64,000 nt of DNA. Source: Ginsengibacter sp963792025. GTDB taxonomy: Bacteria > Bacteroidota > Bacteroidia > Chitinophagales > Chitinophagaceae. Shown piece after piece: positions 55,236-63,858 of the stretch (its first letter is position 1; each line of letters begins with the position of its first letter). The notes under the pieces are model-generated. The model was given only the letters and a program-made list of their open reading frames with translations. It was not told the origin of the DNA and searched no databases. The stretch covers positions 62,001 through 126,000 of the forward strand of contig CAWBUS010000019.1 in NCBI GenBank assembly GCA_963792025.1. Direction: 5' to 3'. A program made the position numbers and the translations under genes.

Positions 55236-55564
55236 AGAATAGAGTTTAACTATCTCAAAAGAAACACTATATTAGAAAATTACACAGTCTCCTGCTATGA
55301 TTTTAATCAGCAAAATGGATGATGTTGCCTGCTTCGGGCCGCAGATAATAACCTTTGCCGGCTACAATGCAGAAAGGGTATTAATTAAATGATTGCTATC
55401 AAAACAAATTGTGATTCTAATCATGCATTAGGTTTGAATGTGACGGTGGTCTGAACACTTAAAACCTAACCTGATTCTTTTGAGATGTATCCTTCGCTTG
55501 AAAAACTTTTGAAAAGTTTATTACGAAGTATTTTTAAATTAAGAATCTGATAACTTTCCAAAAG
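55236..55564. other. 329-bp gap between the hox and ech operons with two similar palindromes
   Basis: AAACTTTTGAAAAGTTT (55503-55519) and the hairpin TAACTTT-CCA-AAAGTTA (55551-55567, touching the hoxW stop) share the AACTTT/AAAGTT arms. On the minus strand they lie just after hoxW and some 270-320 bases before echA. They may be a hox transcript-end hairpin and an operator; neither has a T-run. No gene is visible. Confidence 0.55.
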
Positions 55565-56071
55565 TTACACAGGCACTTGAATCGTAGGCAAAAAACTATT
55601 TAGAAAAAAAGCAAAAGCCGATTGAAGATTTTTTTTAGCCTCCTTACTCAGCGAAGTTTTTAAGTGCCAATGGCAGCCTGAAATGGCAATAGTATATGCG
55701 GCAGGTTGTTTATTGTAAAGATCGTTCGCCAGGTAAAGAATCGTTTCCGGGCTTTGTATGTGGGATGAAAAAAAATAGTGGTTTGCGGGAACACAGGGTT
55801 TTACTTCAAATCCATTTTCAAGCACGTCATGCGATGCATCTGCAAAGATGACCTTACTATACCTGGAAACTAAAAGTGTGTCCTCCACCTGTAGTTGATA
55901 CCGGTATTCATAATCAAAAAAATCAAACTTATAACGCTCAAGCATATCCGTAAACTTCCAGCCCAGGCCGTCATCGCCCCGGCCACAGTTTCCAATACCA
56001 ATAAGAAGAATTTTATTTGATTCGTCCCGATAGTCATCGGGAGCTATCGGATCAGTCTTTACGTCTTTCAT
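55565..56071 (-). CDS. hoxW: Hydrogenase maturation protease (HoxW-like)
   Basis: 168 residues. The HybD/HoxW fold begins with ILLIGIGNCGRGDDGLGWKF, which contains the nickel-binding Asp, and VIFADASHD holds the second acidic ligand. SPETILYLANDLY and YTIAISGCHWHLK complete the pattern. It removes the C-terminal peptide of the hydrogenase large subunit. Here its partner is HoxH, since the EchE protein has no extension. The gene overlaps hoxH by 20 bases. Codons about 10-16 (APDDYRD) are formed by an 18-bp near-perfect palindrome, TCCCGATAGTCATCGGGA, at 56025-56042. Confidence 0.9.
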   Translation of the reverse strand: MKDVKTDPIAPDDYRDESNKILLIGIGNCGRGDDGLGWKFTDMLERYKFDFFDYEYRYQLQVEDTLLVSRYSKVIFADASHDVLENGFEVKPCVPANHYFFSSHIQSPETILYLANDLYNKQPAAYTIAISGCHWHLKTSLSKEAKKNLQSAFAFFLNSFLPTIQVPV

Positions 56072-57503
56072 CGATTAACTCCCCCTTATAGTTATACAAT
56101 TCAGCTTTAAGCGGCATTTTTCCGATTGCCTGTGTGGCACAGCTAAGGCAGGGATCGTAAGCCCTGATAGCAATTTCAACCTGGTTAAGCATGCCATCTG
56201 TAATAGTTCCTTTGCTGCTGATCACATTATCAGCAACCCACCTAACGGCAGTGTTCATTGCGTCATTATTATGAGTTGTTGAAACAATCAGGTTACACCG
56301 GGTTATCATTCCTTTGTCGTCTACCTCGTAGTGATGTGTAAGTGTTCCACGCGGAGCTTCAATTATTCCGATCCCTTTTAAACGACCAACACCCTTGCGA
56401 ACAAGATCGTCGCCCATCAGGTCGGGATCATGCAGCAATGATTTCATTTCTTCTGCGCAATGCAATACTTCAATCAGGCGTGCCCAATGAGAAAACAACG
56501 TACTGTTGTTAACTTTCTTCCCGGTAAAACCAAAATACTCCTGCCTTGCTTTTTCAGCTAACGGAGTAGGTATAAAATCGCACAAATTAATTCGTGCTAA
56601 CGGACCTACCCTGTTCCATCCTTTTTCTCTTCCAACAGTTTTTAAATAAGGAAATTTCATGTAAGACCATTGTGCCACCGCTTCGGAAAAATAATCCTGG
56701 TATAAGTCTGTAGAAATATCGTCAAGTGTAATATTACCTTCGCTATCGATAGCTCTCAATTTTCCATCATACAATTCCAAACCGCCCTGCTCATTAACCA
56801 TTCCTAAATGGCCTGATGGAAACTCCGCGAATTCATCCAAAAACTCCCGGTTTTTTTCATGATACTCCTTCATGAAGTTTACCATTGCCTGCGACCAGGC
56901 GATCATCGTATCAATGTTTTCAATATTCTTCCCATCCAAAAAATAGTCTATTTCTTCTTTGGTGACTGTCTTATGAACGCCACCCGGCACGGCAAGAATA
57001 CCATGAATTTTTTTACCCGCAACCGCTTTAATAATTTCCTGCCCAAACTTTCTCATTGTAATTCCCTTGATGGCCAGCTTCCGGTTTTCGACAGCTACCG
57101 CTACTATGTTTCTTTTTTCTACAGGCGCATCTACGCCGAACAGCAAGTCAGGCGAAGCAAGATAAAAGAAGTGTAATGCATGGGATTGAAATACTTGTCC
57201 GTAGTGCATCAAACGTCTAAGCTTAAACGCAGTTGGTGAAAGATCTTTCGGATCAACTCCCACTATCTGGTCAATAGCTTTGGCGGCAGCAAGGTGATGG
57301 CTCACAGGGCAGATACCACAAAGTCTTTGAACCAATACCGGCGCTTCCCAATAAGGGTGCCCCTGGATAAATCTTTCGAAGCCCCTGAACTCAACAATGT
57401 GAAAAAAAGAATCTTTCACTTTTCCTTCTTCATCAAGATGTATAGTAACCCTGCCGTGGCCTTCCACTCTTGTTACAGGATCGATTGTTATTTTTCTGCT
57501 CAT
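56052..57503 (-). CDS. hoxH: NAD-linked [NiFe] hydrogenase large subunit (group 3, HoxH-like)
   Basis: 483 residues. The first nickel motif is RLCGICPVSHHLA (Cys62, Cys65) and the second DPCLSCATQ (Cys452, Cys455). PVTRVEGHGRVTI, YWEAPVLVQRLCGICP and RGTLTHHYEVDDKG are standard for group 3 large subunits. A 25-residue C-terminal extension (from Ala459, AIGKMPLKAELYNY onward) should be removed by HoxW. The residue before the cut is Gln458, where family members usually have His. It forms the H2-activating module with the HoxY part of the fused upstream gene and is 16 bases from it. Confidence 0.93.
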   Translation of the reverse strand: MSRKITIDPVTRVEGHGRVTIHLDEEGKVKDSFFHIVEFRGFERFIQGHPYWEAPVLVQRLCGICPVSHHLAAAKAIDQIVGVDPKDLSPTAFKLRRLMHYGQVFQSHALHFFYLASPDLLFGVDAPVEKRNIVAVAVENRKLAIKGITMRKFGQEIIKAVAGKKIHGILAVPGGVHKTVTKEEIDYFLDGKNIENIDTMIAWSQAMVNFMKEYHEKNREFLDEFAEFPSGHLGMVNEQGGLELYDGKLRAIDSEGNITLDDISTDLYQDYFSEAVAQWSYMKFPYLKTVGREKGWNRVGPLARINLCDFIPTPLAEKARQEYFGFTGKKVNNSTLFSHWARLIEVLHCAEEMKSLLHDPDLMGDDLVRKGVGRLKGIGIIEAPRGTLTHHYEVDDKGMITRCNLIVSTTHNNDAMNTAVRWVADNVISSKGTITDGMLNQVEIAIRAYDPCLSCATQAIGKMPLKAELYNYKGELIDERRKD

Positions 57504-57519
57504 AATAAATTGTATTCAG

Positions 57520-58791
57520 TTAATCATATTTAAATTCAGAATAAAGAATAGAGTACTCCTCACCCCATAGAATATTCTTTACGCTTTTCCATATAATGTT
57601 AGCATCGGGCGGGCAACCCGGTATGTAATAATCAATCTTCACAATCTCGTTACATGCATAGACGCGATCAAGAATCTTTGGCAAATCTTCATGGTAAGGA
57701 ACGATATTATTACCCGGCTCATTGGTAACACAATTGAGATAAGCTTCGTCAAGGCATTCACTCAATGGAATAGAATTACGTAAAGTAGGGAGACCGCCCC
57801 ATACCGAACATTCACCCAATGCAACCAGTACGTCACAATTCTCCCTGAATTTCCTAAGTGTTTCAATATTTTCGTCATTGCAACAACCACCTTCAATAAT
57901 TCCAATGTCACATCTTTCGGTAAAATTCTTTTTATCAGTTAAAGGCGATTTGTCGAACGAGACCAGTTCAATTAAATCCAACAGGCCTAAATCTATATCG
58001 AGCATCGACATGTGACATCCGAAACAACCAGCTAAAGAAATTGTCGCAATTCTTTTCTTAGTTAATTGATGTGGCACCACAGGTTTGGGCGCTTCTTCGT
58101 TAAATTTTTTCTGAACCGATTCCATGTCAAATTTTCTATGGCCGAAAGGCTCAGCTACGCTTGCACCTCTTACAATGATAGCTCCCGTGGGGCAAATGTT
58201 CATAGCATTCACAGCTTGTTCGTCCGTTAGTTTGGCTTCCTGCTCATAGTCAACACCAACGTAAGTTTCATTGCCCCTGTTTTGATAAGTAAAAACTTTT
58301 TTACCATCATCGGTAACTATGTCCACAACGCAACGCAGGCATTTAATGCATCGGTTATGTTCCATTACCATCCTTGCAGGTTTAAAGTCGATAATGCGGT
58401 CTTTAAACAAATGCTGAAAACGGGTAGACGCAATTCCTAATTCATAACCCATGTGTTGCAAATCGCAGTTGCCGCTTTTTTCGCATGCAGGACAAATATG
58501 ATTTCCTTCCGCGAACATCATTTCAACTAACGCCTTCCTGGTGTCTTTCAGTTCCGGATCGTTCACTTCAACTTTGAGGCCTTCACTAACCTTTTCTGTA
58601 CAGGCAGGGCCAAATTTTCCATTGATCTTACAGGTACACACCCTGCAGGTTCCTAACGGTGGTTCTATATGTTCGTAGTAACAAAGCGACGGAATAAAAA
58701 TCCCGTTTTCTTTTGCTACCTGCATCATGTTTTTACCTTCTTCAGCAAGAAAGGTTTTACCATCGATAGTTATATTAACCAAGTTTGCCAT
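57520..58791 (-). CDS. Fused HoxU-HoxY: diaphorase iron-sulfur subunit joined to hydrogenase small subunit
   Basis: 423 residues combining two normally separate proteins. Residues 1 to about 235 are HoxU/NuoG-N-like: a [2Fe-2S] domain with LCYYEHIEPPLGTCRVC and ACTEKVSE, the His-Cys3 cluster GNHICPACEKSGNC and a [4Fe-4S] site in RCIKCLRC plus NICPTGAI. Residues from about 245 are HoxY, the [NiFe] small subunit: SLAGCFGCHMSMLDID, EGGCCNDENI, GECSVWGGLPTLRN and YIPGCPPDANIIW, binding the proximal cluster. One chain therefore carries all the wiring from diaphorase to nickel subunit. It begins 6 bases after hoxF. I see no stop or start between the domains. Confidence 0.92.
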   Translation of the reverse strand: MANLVNITIDGKTFLAEEGKNMMQVAKENGIFIPSLCYYEHIEPPLGTCRVCTCKINGKFGPACTEKVSEGLKVEVNDPELKDTRKALVEMMFAEGNHICPACEKSGNCDLQHMGYELGIASTRFQHLFKDRIIDFKPARMVMEHNRCIKCLRCVVDIVTDDGKKVFTYQNRGNETYVGVDYEQEAKLTDEQAVNAMNICPTGAIIVRGASVAEPFGHRKFDMESVQKKFNEEAPKPVVPHQLTKKRIATISLAGCFGCHMSMLDIDLGLLDLIELVSFDKSPLTDKKNFTERCDIGIIEGGCCNDENIETLRKFRENCDVLVALGECSVWGGLPTLRNSIPLSECLDEAYLNCVTNEPGNNIVPYHEDLPKILDRVYACNEIVKIDYYIPGCPPDANIIWKSVKNILWGEEYSILYSEFKYD

Positions 58792-58797
58792 AATATT

Positions 58798-60561
58798 CTA
58801 TATTTTATATTCTTCATAATCTTTTGTTGCCGCGTCCATATCAAACTTCAGATTTAGTCCATTGTAATTTTTATCAAGTTTAGTTTCAAAATAGTCATGA
58901 AATTTGTCCATCGCATTAATCACACTATTGGTAGCTGTTTTACCGAGGCCACAGCGACTGGTGTTTCTCATGATGGTTCCCCAGCTTTTTAATTCTTTCA
59001 GGTCGGTTTCATTTGCCAGGCCATTATCCAGCCGTTCCAGTTTTCTTTGAATGATGAAGTTACCCGCCCTGCATGGCGTACAAATTCCGCAGGATTCGTG
59101 TTTAAAAAATTCAGAAAAATTCATCAACACTTTTACAAGATCGCGTTGTCGGTTAAAGATCATAAACGACCCTCCGCAACGAATACCTTTTTGCCCGAGC
59201 AGATCAACCATTGAAATACGTCTCAATTTTTCGCTAATCGAAATACCTTCTCCTGACGGACCGCTTACCTGCATGTAATAAGGATCGTCTGCTTCGCACA
59301 AATTCAACAGTTCCTCTACGGGCATTCCCCACTCAATTTCGTATATGCCTGGCCGTTTGCAATCGCCTGAAACACTAATAAGTTTTGTTCCCGGCGAGCC
59401 GGGTACACCAAGTTTCAAATATTCTTCTGATCCCATCTCGACAATTCTTGCAGCAGCGCAAAAAGTTTCTACATTATTAATAATAGTGGGAAGTTGTAAA
59501 TACCCCCTCTCAACCGGGAAAAACCATTTAGTGCGGGGCTCTCCCCTTTTGCCTTCCAGCGATTCAAGTAGGGCAGTTTCTTCTCCGCACACATAAGATC
59601 CGGCACCCATCTGGATTCTTATATCAAAATCAAAACCCTCAATCTGGCCGCAATTTTTTCCTAATAATCCTAAATTGCGGTAATCGCCAATCGCCTTGTC
59701 CAGTTTATTTTTAAGCCACCAATATTCTCCCCGTAAATAAATAATACCATACTCAGCCCCGATTGTATATCCACACATAATCATTCCTTCAATCAGAGAA
59801 TGGGCTTCCCGATTCATCAACACGCGGTCTTTAAAAGTGCCTGGCTCGCCTTCATCGGCATTACAAACCACAAACTTTGGTGAAGCGGGTTGCACCATGG
59901 CAGAGTTCCACTTTTTCCATGTAGGAAAATAGGCTCCGCCACGGCCGGCTAATTCTGATTTCTTTAATTCATCTATTATGCCTAACGGTGTAGCCTGTAC
60001 TAGTTTTGAAATGACAGAACCGGGTGTAAACTTTTTGAAAAAGACTGTCTTGTTACCCGGCGGAGTATACTGAATATTATCGGCTGGTTCGTCACATATT
60101 GATTCTGGAGTAGCTCCATTCTTTAGCTTGGTGATGAGATCTTTAATCTTACTTGTATTAAGATTTATGAACGGGTAAAAATTGATTAAAGCTGAAGGTT
60201 CCTGGTCGCTCAGCCCTATACAGGGCGTTAGGAAAAGGCCAAAAGTGCCTGTACGGTCAACGGAGCCAAACGTTGCACCAGTTTCTCTTTCCAGCGTCTC
60301 TTTAATCCGGTTGAATCCTTTTATGTCGGCGATAATACTATTGTTGAGATAGATGGTGTATTTACCCGTAGGGTTACGTTGAAAAAAGTGATAAAACGTT
60401 ACCACGCCTTCCACTTCAATATCGGAAAGGTTAAATGTGTTAGCAAGTTGCTTTATGTCATCATCATGAATATATCCCTTACTTTTTTGTAACTCCCACA
60501 GCCTGTTCAGCATTTGTGTTTGAACGGGTTCTCTAAATTTTTTTTCAATATCGTTAATCAT
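58798..60561 (-). CDS. hoxF: HoxF-like NAD-reducing diaphorase subunit (NuoE-NuoF fusion)
   Basis: 587 residues, the size of HoxF in the NAD-reducing hydrogenases. Residues 1 to about 150 are a NuoE-like thioredoxin fold that has lost three of four [2Fe-2S] ligands (Asn73, Ala78 and Ser118 replace Cys; only Cys114 remains), as is known for HoxF of four-subunit enzymes. From about residue 200 the NuoF part is complete: AGRGGAYFPTWKKW (206 onward) for FMN, VCNADEGEPGTFKDR for NAD, and the cluster motif ESCGICTPCRAGN with RCGLGKTATN. It exchanges electrons with NAD(H). It is the first gene of hoxF-hoxUY-hoxH-hoxW. Confidence 0.93.
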   Translation of the reverse strand: MINDIEKKFREPVQTQMLNRLWELQKSKGYIHDDDIKQLANTFNLSDIEVEGVVTFYHFFQRNPTGKYTIYLNNSIIADIKGFNRIKETLERETGATFGSVDRTGTFGLFLTPCIGLSDQEPSALINFYPFINLNTSKIKDLITKLKNGATPESICDEPADNIQYTPPGNKTVFFKKFTPGSVISKLVQATPLGIIDELKKSELAGRGGAYFPTWKKWNSAMVQPASPKFVVCNADEGEPGTFKDRVLMNREAHSLIEGMIMCGYTIGAEYGIIYLRGEYWWLKNKLDKAIGDYRNLGLLGKNCGQIEGFDFDIRIQMGAGSYVCGEETALLESLEGKRGEPRTKWFFPVERGYLQLPTIINNVETFCAAARIVEMGSEEYLKLGVPGSPGTKLISVSGDCKRPGIYEIEWGMPVEELLNLCEADDPYYMQVSGPSGEGISISEKLRRISMVDLLGQKGIRCGGSFMIFNRQRDLVKVLMNFSEFFKHESCGICTPCRAGNFIIQRKLERLDNGLANETDLKELKSWGTIMRNTSRCGLGKTATNSVINAMDKFHDYFETKLDKNYNGLNLKFDMDAATKDYEEYKI

Positions 60562-61021
60562 CGTTTGCGTTTGGAATTTTAAAAGTGAATCGGAATTAAG
60601 TATGTGGAATTTGAAGTATCATCCCCGCAAGGAATTTTTTTTAAATTTTTAAACCGGGACAACAGATTAACTTTTATGAAAATGCAAAAAAACTAAATTA
60701 ATCTACGCACAATTTAAAATCTCACAAAACTATCTATTTAATTTGTGTAAGGATATGATTATTGTCATCATTCAACTGGTGTATAGTCATAATAATTTTT
60801 AATTGATACCCGATACTATCCGAAATAATTGGAGCAAAATGAAGTTCTATCCCTGAAATAAAATCATTTGCCTGAAGTGTCTATTAACGCTGGCTTAACA
60901 TATTTTTTTCCTGCCGGAAATATCGTTGCTCATTTGATATTAATTTCGTTTAAACTATTCTTCCAAAAAAAAATCAATGCATTTAATTCCATTACAGAAT
61001 TCCATCCTTTAATTTGTTCCC
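60562..61021. other. 460-bp divergent regulatory region between hoxF and apbE
   Basis: There is no gene here. It is very AT-rich with several A and T tracts. Promoters for the hox operon (minus) and the apbE operon (plus) must lie here. I could not fix a convincing TTTG/TAnnTTTG pair on either strand. Confidence 0.45.
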
Positions 61022-61954
61022 ATGACAGAACGCACCGTATTTAAAAAAGCTTTGAAACTGATGGGCAACCACTTTGAAATAAGTGCCGTTTCTGATAACG
61101 AGATAACGGCCAACCAAAGTATTGATGCAGGCATCTATGAAATACAGCGTATAGAGAAATTGCTAACAACTTTTAACGAAGAGAGTGAAACAAGCCTTAT
61201 TAACCGCTATGCAGGAATGGCACCGGTTGCAGTATCACGCGAAACTTTTGAACTTATTGAAAGGTCGATCCGTATTTCAAGAGTTACGCAGGGTTCATTC
61301 GACATTTCGTATGGATCAATAGATAAACGCTTGTGGAATTTTGATACGAATATGAAAGCACTGCCAGACAAAGAGACGGCAAAAAAAATGGTTCGTCTCA
61401 TCAATTATAGGAATATTATTCTTGATGATGAAAACTGTACGGTATTCCTGAAAGAAAAAGGGATGAGAATTGGTTTTGGCGGAATCGGGAAAGGTTATGC
61501 GGCAGAAAGGGCAAGATATGTGATGAAGTCAGAAGGCGTGGAAAGTGGCATTGTGAATGCATCCGGCGATCTTACCACGTGGGGAATGCAACCTAACGGT
61601 CAGCCGTGGACGATAGGAATTGTTGACCCCAATCATGCCCATCAGTTATTTTCTTACCTAAACGTGACCAACATGGCCGTTGCTACCTCGGGAAATTATG
61701 AGAAGTTTGTAATTATTAACGGCAAAAAGTATTCGCACACAATTGATCCACGCACAGGCTTGCCGGTATCTGGCATAAAAAGTGTAACTATCATCACACT
61801 TAATGCAGAAATTGCGGATGCAATGGCAACACCGGTAATGGTTATGGGGCTTAAAGCAGGAATGAACCTTATCAACCAAATGAAAGACATCGAAGCAATT
61901 GTGATAGATGATAATGATAGAGTTTATTCTTCCAATAATATCAGGTTTTCCTAA
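61022..61954 (+). CDS. apbE: FAD:protein FMN transferase (ApbE)
   Basis: 310 residues. LMGNHFEISAV opens the ApbE domain; IQRIEKLLTTFNEESETSLINRYAG is the FAD-binding helix region; GFGGIGKGYAAERA and GIVNASGDLTTWG hold the core; VATSGNYEKFVIINGKKYSHTIDPRTGLP is the diagnostic HTIDPxTG stretch, and ADAMATPVMVMG contains the metal-binding site. It attaches FMN covalently to Thr of target proteins. Unlike many Bacteroidota ApbE proteins it shows no signal peptide or lipobox. It starts an operon with DUF4266 and DUF3570 genes. Confidence 0.92.
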   Translation: MTERTVFKKALKLMGNHFEISAVSDNEITANQSIDAGIYEIQRIEKLLTTFNEESETSLINRYAGMAPVAVSRETFELIERSIRISRVTQGSFDISYGSIDKRLWNFDTNMKALPDKETAKKMVRLINYRNIILDDENCTVFLKEKGMRIGFGGIGKGYAAERARYVMKSEGVESGIVNASGDLTTWGMQPNGQPWTIGIVDPNHAHQLFSYLNVTNMAVATSGNYEKFVIINGKKYSHTIDPRTGLPVSGIKSVTIITLNAEIADAMATPVMVMGLKAGMNLINQMKDIEAIVIDDNDRVYSSNNIRFS

Positions 61955-61963
61955 AATAAATTC

Positions 61964-62188
61964 ATGAAAATAAAAGTGCTTAAAAAATTAGTTCTGCCGG
62001 CTGTTGGCGCCATTATCCTCGTCTCATGTGCCAATGTAAAAGAATACCAGAAAAGCAGGATCAACGATTCTGAAATGATTTTGGGTAACCGTAAAGTGGA
62101 AAAGAATGAACTTAATTTTCAATCGTATCGCGAAGGCGCCGCGGGTGCTAACGGAGGTAAAACGGGTGGTGGATGCGGCTGTAATTAA
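61964..62188 (+). CDS. DUF4266 small lipoprotein
   Basis: 74 residues. The signal peptide ends at the lipobox ILVSC (Cys22), so it is a lipoprotein. The short mature part has KEYQKSRINDSEMILGNRKVEKNE and ends in a glycine-rich tail with GGKTGGGCGCN. The CGC pair at the C-terminus is characteristic of this small family, found with ApbE and DUF3570 genes. No biochemical role is known to me; a link to extracytoplasmic flavin or redox chemistry is inferred from neighbours. It lies 9 bases after apbE and 30 bases before the DUF3570 gene. Confidence 0.85.
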   Translation: MKIKVLKKLVLPAVGAIILVSCANVKEYQKSRINDSEMILGNRKVEKNELNFQSYREGAAGANGGKTGGGCGCN

Positions 62189-62218
62189 ATTAAATAGAAT
62201 TTATCTCACAACTTATAT

Positions 62219-63490
62219 ATGAAAAAAATTTGCTTAACGCTGGTGGGGATTTATTTTATCCTGTTGCATGCGTTTTCTCAATCAGTTGTGAAAGATTCTT
62301 CAACTTATAAATCCAAACCATTAAAGATTGACGAGATAAACTTAGTAACCAGCTATTATACACAGAACGGAGATCACTCGGCCGTTACCGGCGGTATCGG
62401 CACAGAAAGGGTTGTTGATTTAGCCAATGGCCTCGATGTAAAATGGATTGGCTGGGATAAGAGCCACAGAAAACATTCGCTTACAGCCAGCCTTGGTATT
62501 GATCATCACTCATCTGCATCTTCAGCGTATGTGAACAAATCCGGTGCATCAAAAACCGGCGGTACCCGCATTTATCCTTCAATAGACTGGACGATTGAGA
62601 ATGAAAAAAAAGGAACCGGAGTTGAATTTGGCGCTTACTATTCCCGGGAATATAATTACAAATCGTTTGGGCTGGATGCGGGATTTACGAAGAAGAATAA
62701 GAACAATGGAGAATTTAACGTTAAGCTTACCGGTTATTTTGATAAAGTAAAACAGATATTGCCGTCTGAATTAATACCTGTCGACACCGTTCGAACACCC
62801 TCGGGAACTATTTACATAACAACGGCGAGCGGCAAAGTAGTTGAGCTTACGACGGGCGGCGATATCCAGGCGGGAAAACGTCCATCAATTCCATCGAAGC
62901 CCAGAACTACTCTTACCGGTTCATTCACTTTTTCGCAGGTAATAAATACACGGATGCAAGGCGCCATCCTGTTCGATCTTGTTTATCAACAAGGTTATCT
63001 TGGGTTACCATTTCATCGTGTATACTTAGCCGATAGTTCCGTTCATGTGGAAAATCTTCCATCAGAACGTTTTAAATTGCCAATAGGAATTCGATTGAAT
63101 TATTTCCTCGGCGATAAAATTATCCTTCGATCGTATTACCGGTATTATGTTGATAGCTGGGGCTTACAGGCACACACAGCCAGTCTTGAAGTGCCTGTGA
63201 AGATCACTCCGTTTTTTTCGGTATCGCCTTTTTACAGGTATTATGCGCAGACGGCAGTAAAATATTTTGCACCTTACGAAGTACATACTGCTTCCGACCA
63301 ATACTATACAAGCAATTATGCACTCTCTAAATTTACCAGCAATTTTTTTGGCGCTGGTATCCGCATTGCTCCGCCGAAGGGAATTCTTGGTATGCAAAAC
63401 TTTACCGTGCTGGAGATACGATATGGCCATTACTCCCAAAATGTTGATCTGAATTCGGACGTAATATCATTGAATTTAAAATTTAAGTAA
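62219..63490 (+). CDS. DUF3570 outer-membrane beta-barrel protein
   Basis: 423 residues with a signal peptide (ending near HAFSQS). The mature part alternates hydrophobic residues in long strands (SLTASLGIDHHSS, NVKLTGYFDKVK, ILRSYYRYYVDSWG, VSPFYRYYAQTAVKYF) and ends in the barrel-like SLNLKFK, so it should be an outer-membrane barrel of about 16-18 strands. Motifs such as NSYTNAD-like repeats are absent, and the match to DUF3570 rests on size, HHSSASS and operon partners. The function is unknown. It is the third gene of the ApbE operon. Confidence 0.82.
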   Translation: MKKICLTLVGIYFILLHAFSQSVVKDSSTYKSKPLKIDEINLVTSYYTQNGDHSAVTGGIGTERVVDLANGLDVKWIGWDKSHRKHSLTASLGIDHHSSASSAYVNKSGASKTGGTRIYPSIDWTIENEKKGTGVEFGAYYSREYNYKSFGLDAGFTKKNKNNGEFNVKLTGYFDKVKQILPSELIPVDTVRTPSGTIYITTASGKVVELTTGGDIQAGKRPSIPSKPRTTLTGSFTFSQVINTRMQGAILFDLVYQQGYLGLPFHRVYLADSSVHVENLPSERFKLPIGIRLNYFLGDKIILRSYYRYYVDSWGLQAHTASLEVPVKITPFFSVSPFYRYYAQTAVKYFAPYEVHTASDQYYTSNYALSKFTSNFFGAGIRIAPPKGILGMQNFTVLEIRYGHYSQNVDLNSDVISLNLKFK

Positions 63491-63858
63491 TTGGTCAGGC
63501 GTGTGAAGTATGATTGCAGCACCTGGTAAAAAATTACTTGTTAACAACTAAATGTCAAACAAATAAAAAATTTTCAACAATATCTATCTCCTCTCATTAG
63601 TAAAATTATTCGCCCCGGTTCACATCCTTTTTCTGGCTGAAGATTTGTAATTCACGGGCTATTCCGGGATGATGATAGAGAACAAAAAGTTAATTGAAGA
63701 ATTATTAAGATACTGTGTACAACTTAAAAATTATTTTTAATTTCTTATCTATCCGGGTCGCCACAATAGGCAAAATTGTTAAAAAAAAGTTAGCAAGTAT
63801 GAACTACCCAACCAAATTAAATTATAAACATCTTTAAACTTATAGATCACAAAAACTC
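63491..63858. other. 368-bp gap between the DUF3570 gene and the thioredoxin-like gene
   Basis: The stretch is AT-rich, with no open frame of protein-like character. Its length suggests that the thioredoxin-like gene has its own promoter. I find no clear hairpin terminator. Confidence 0.4.
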
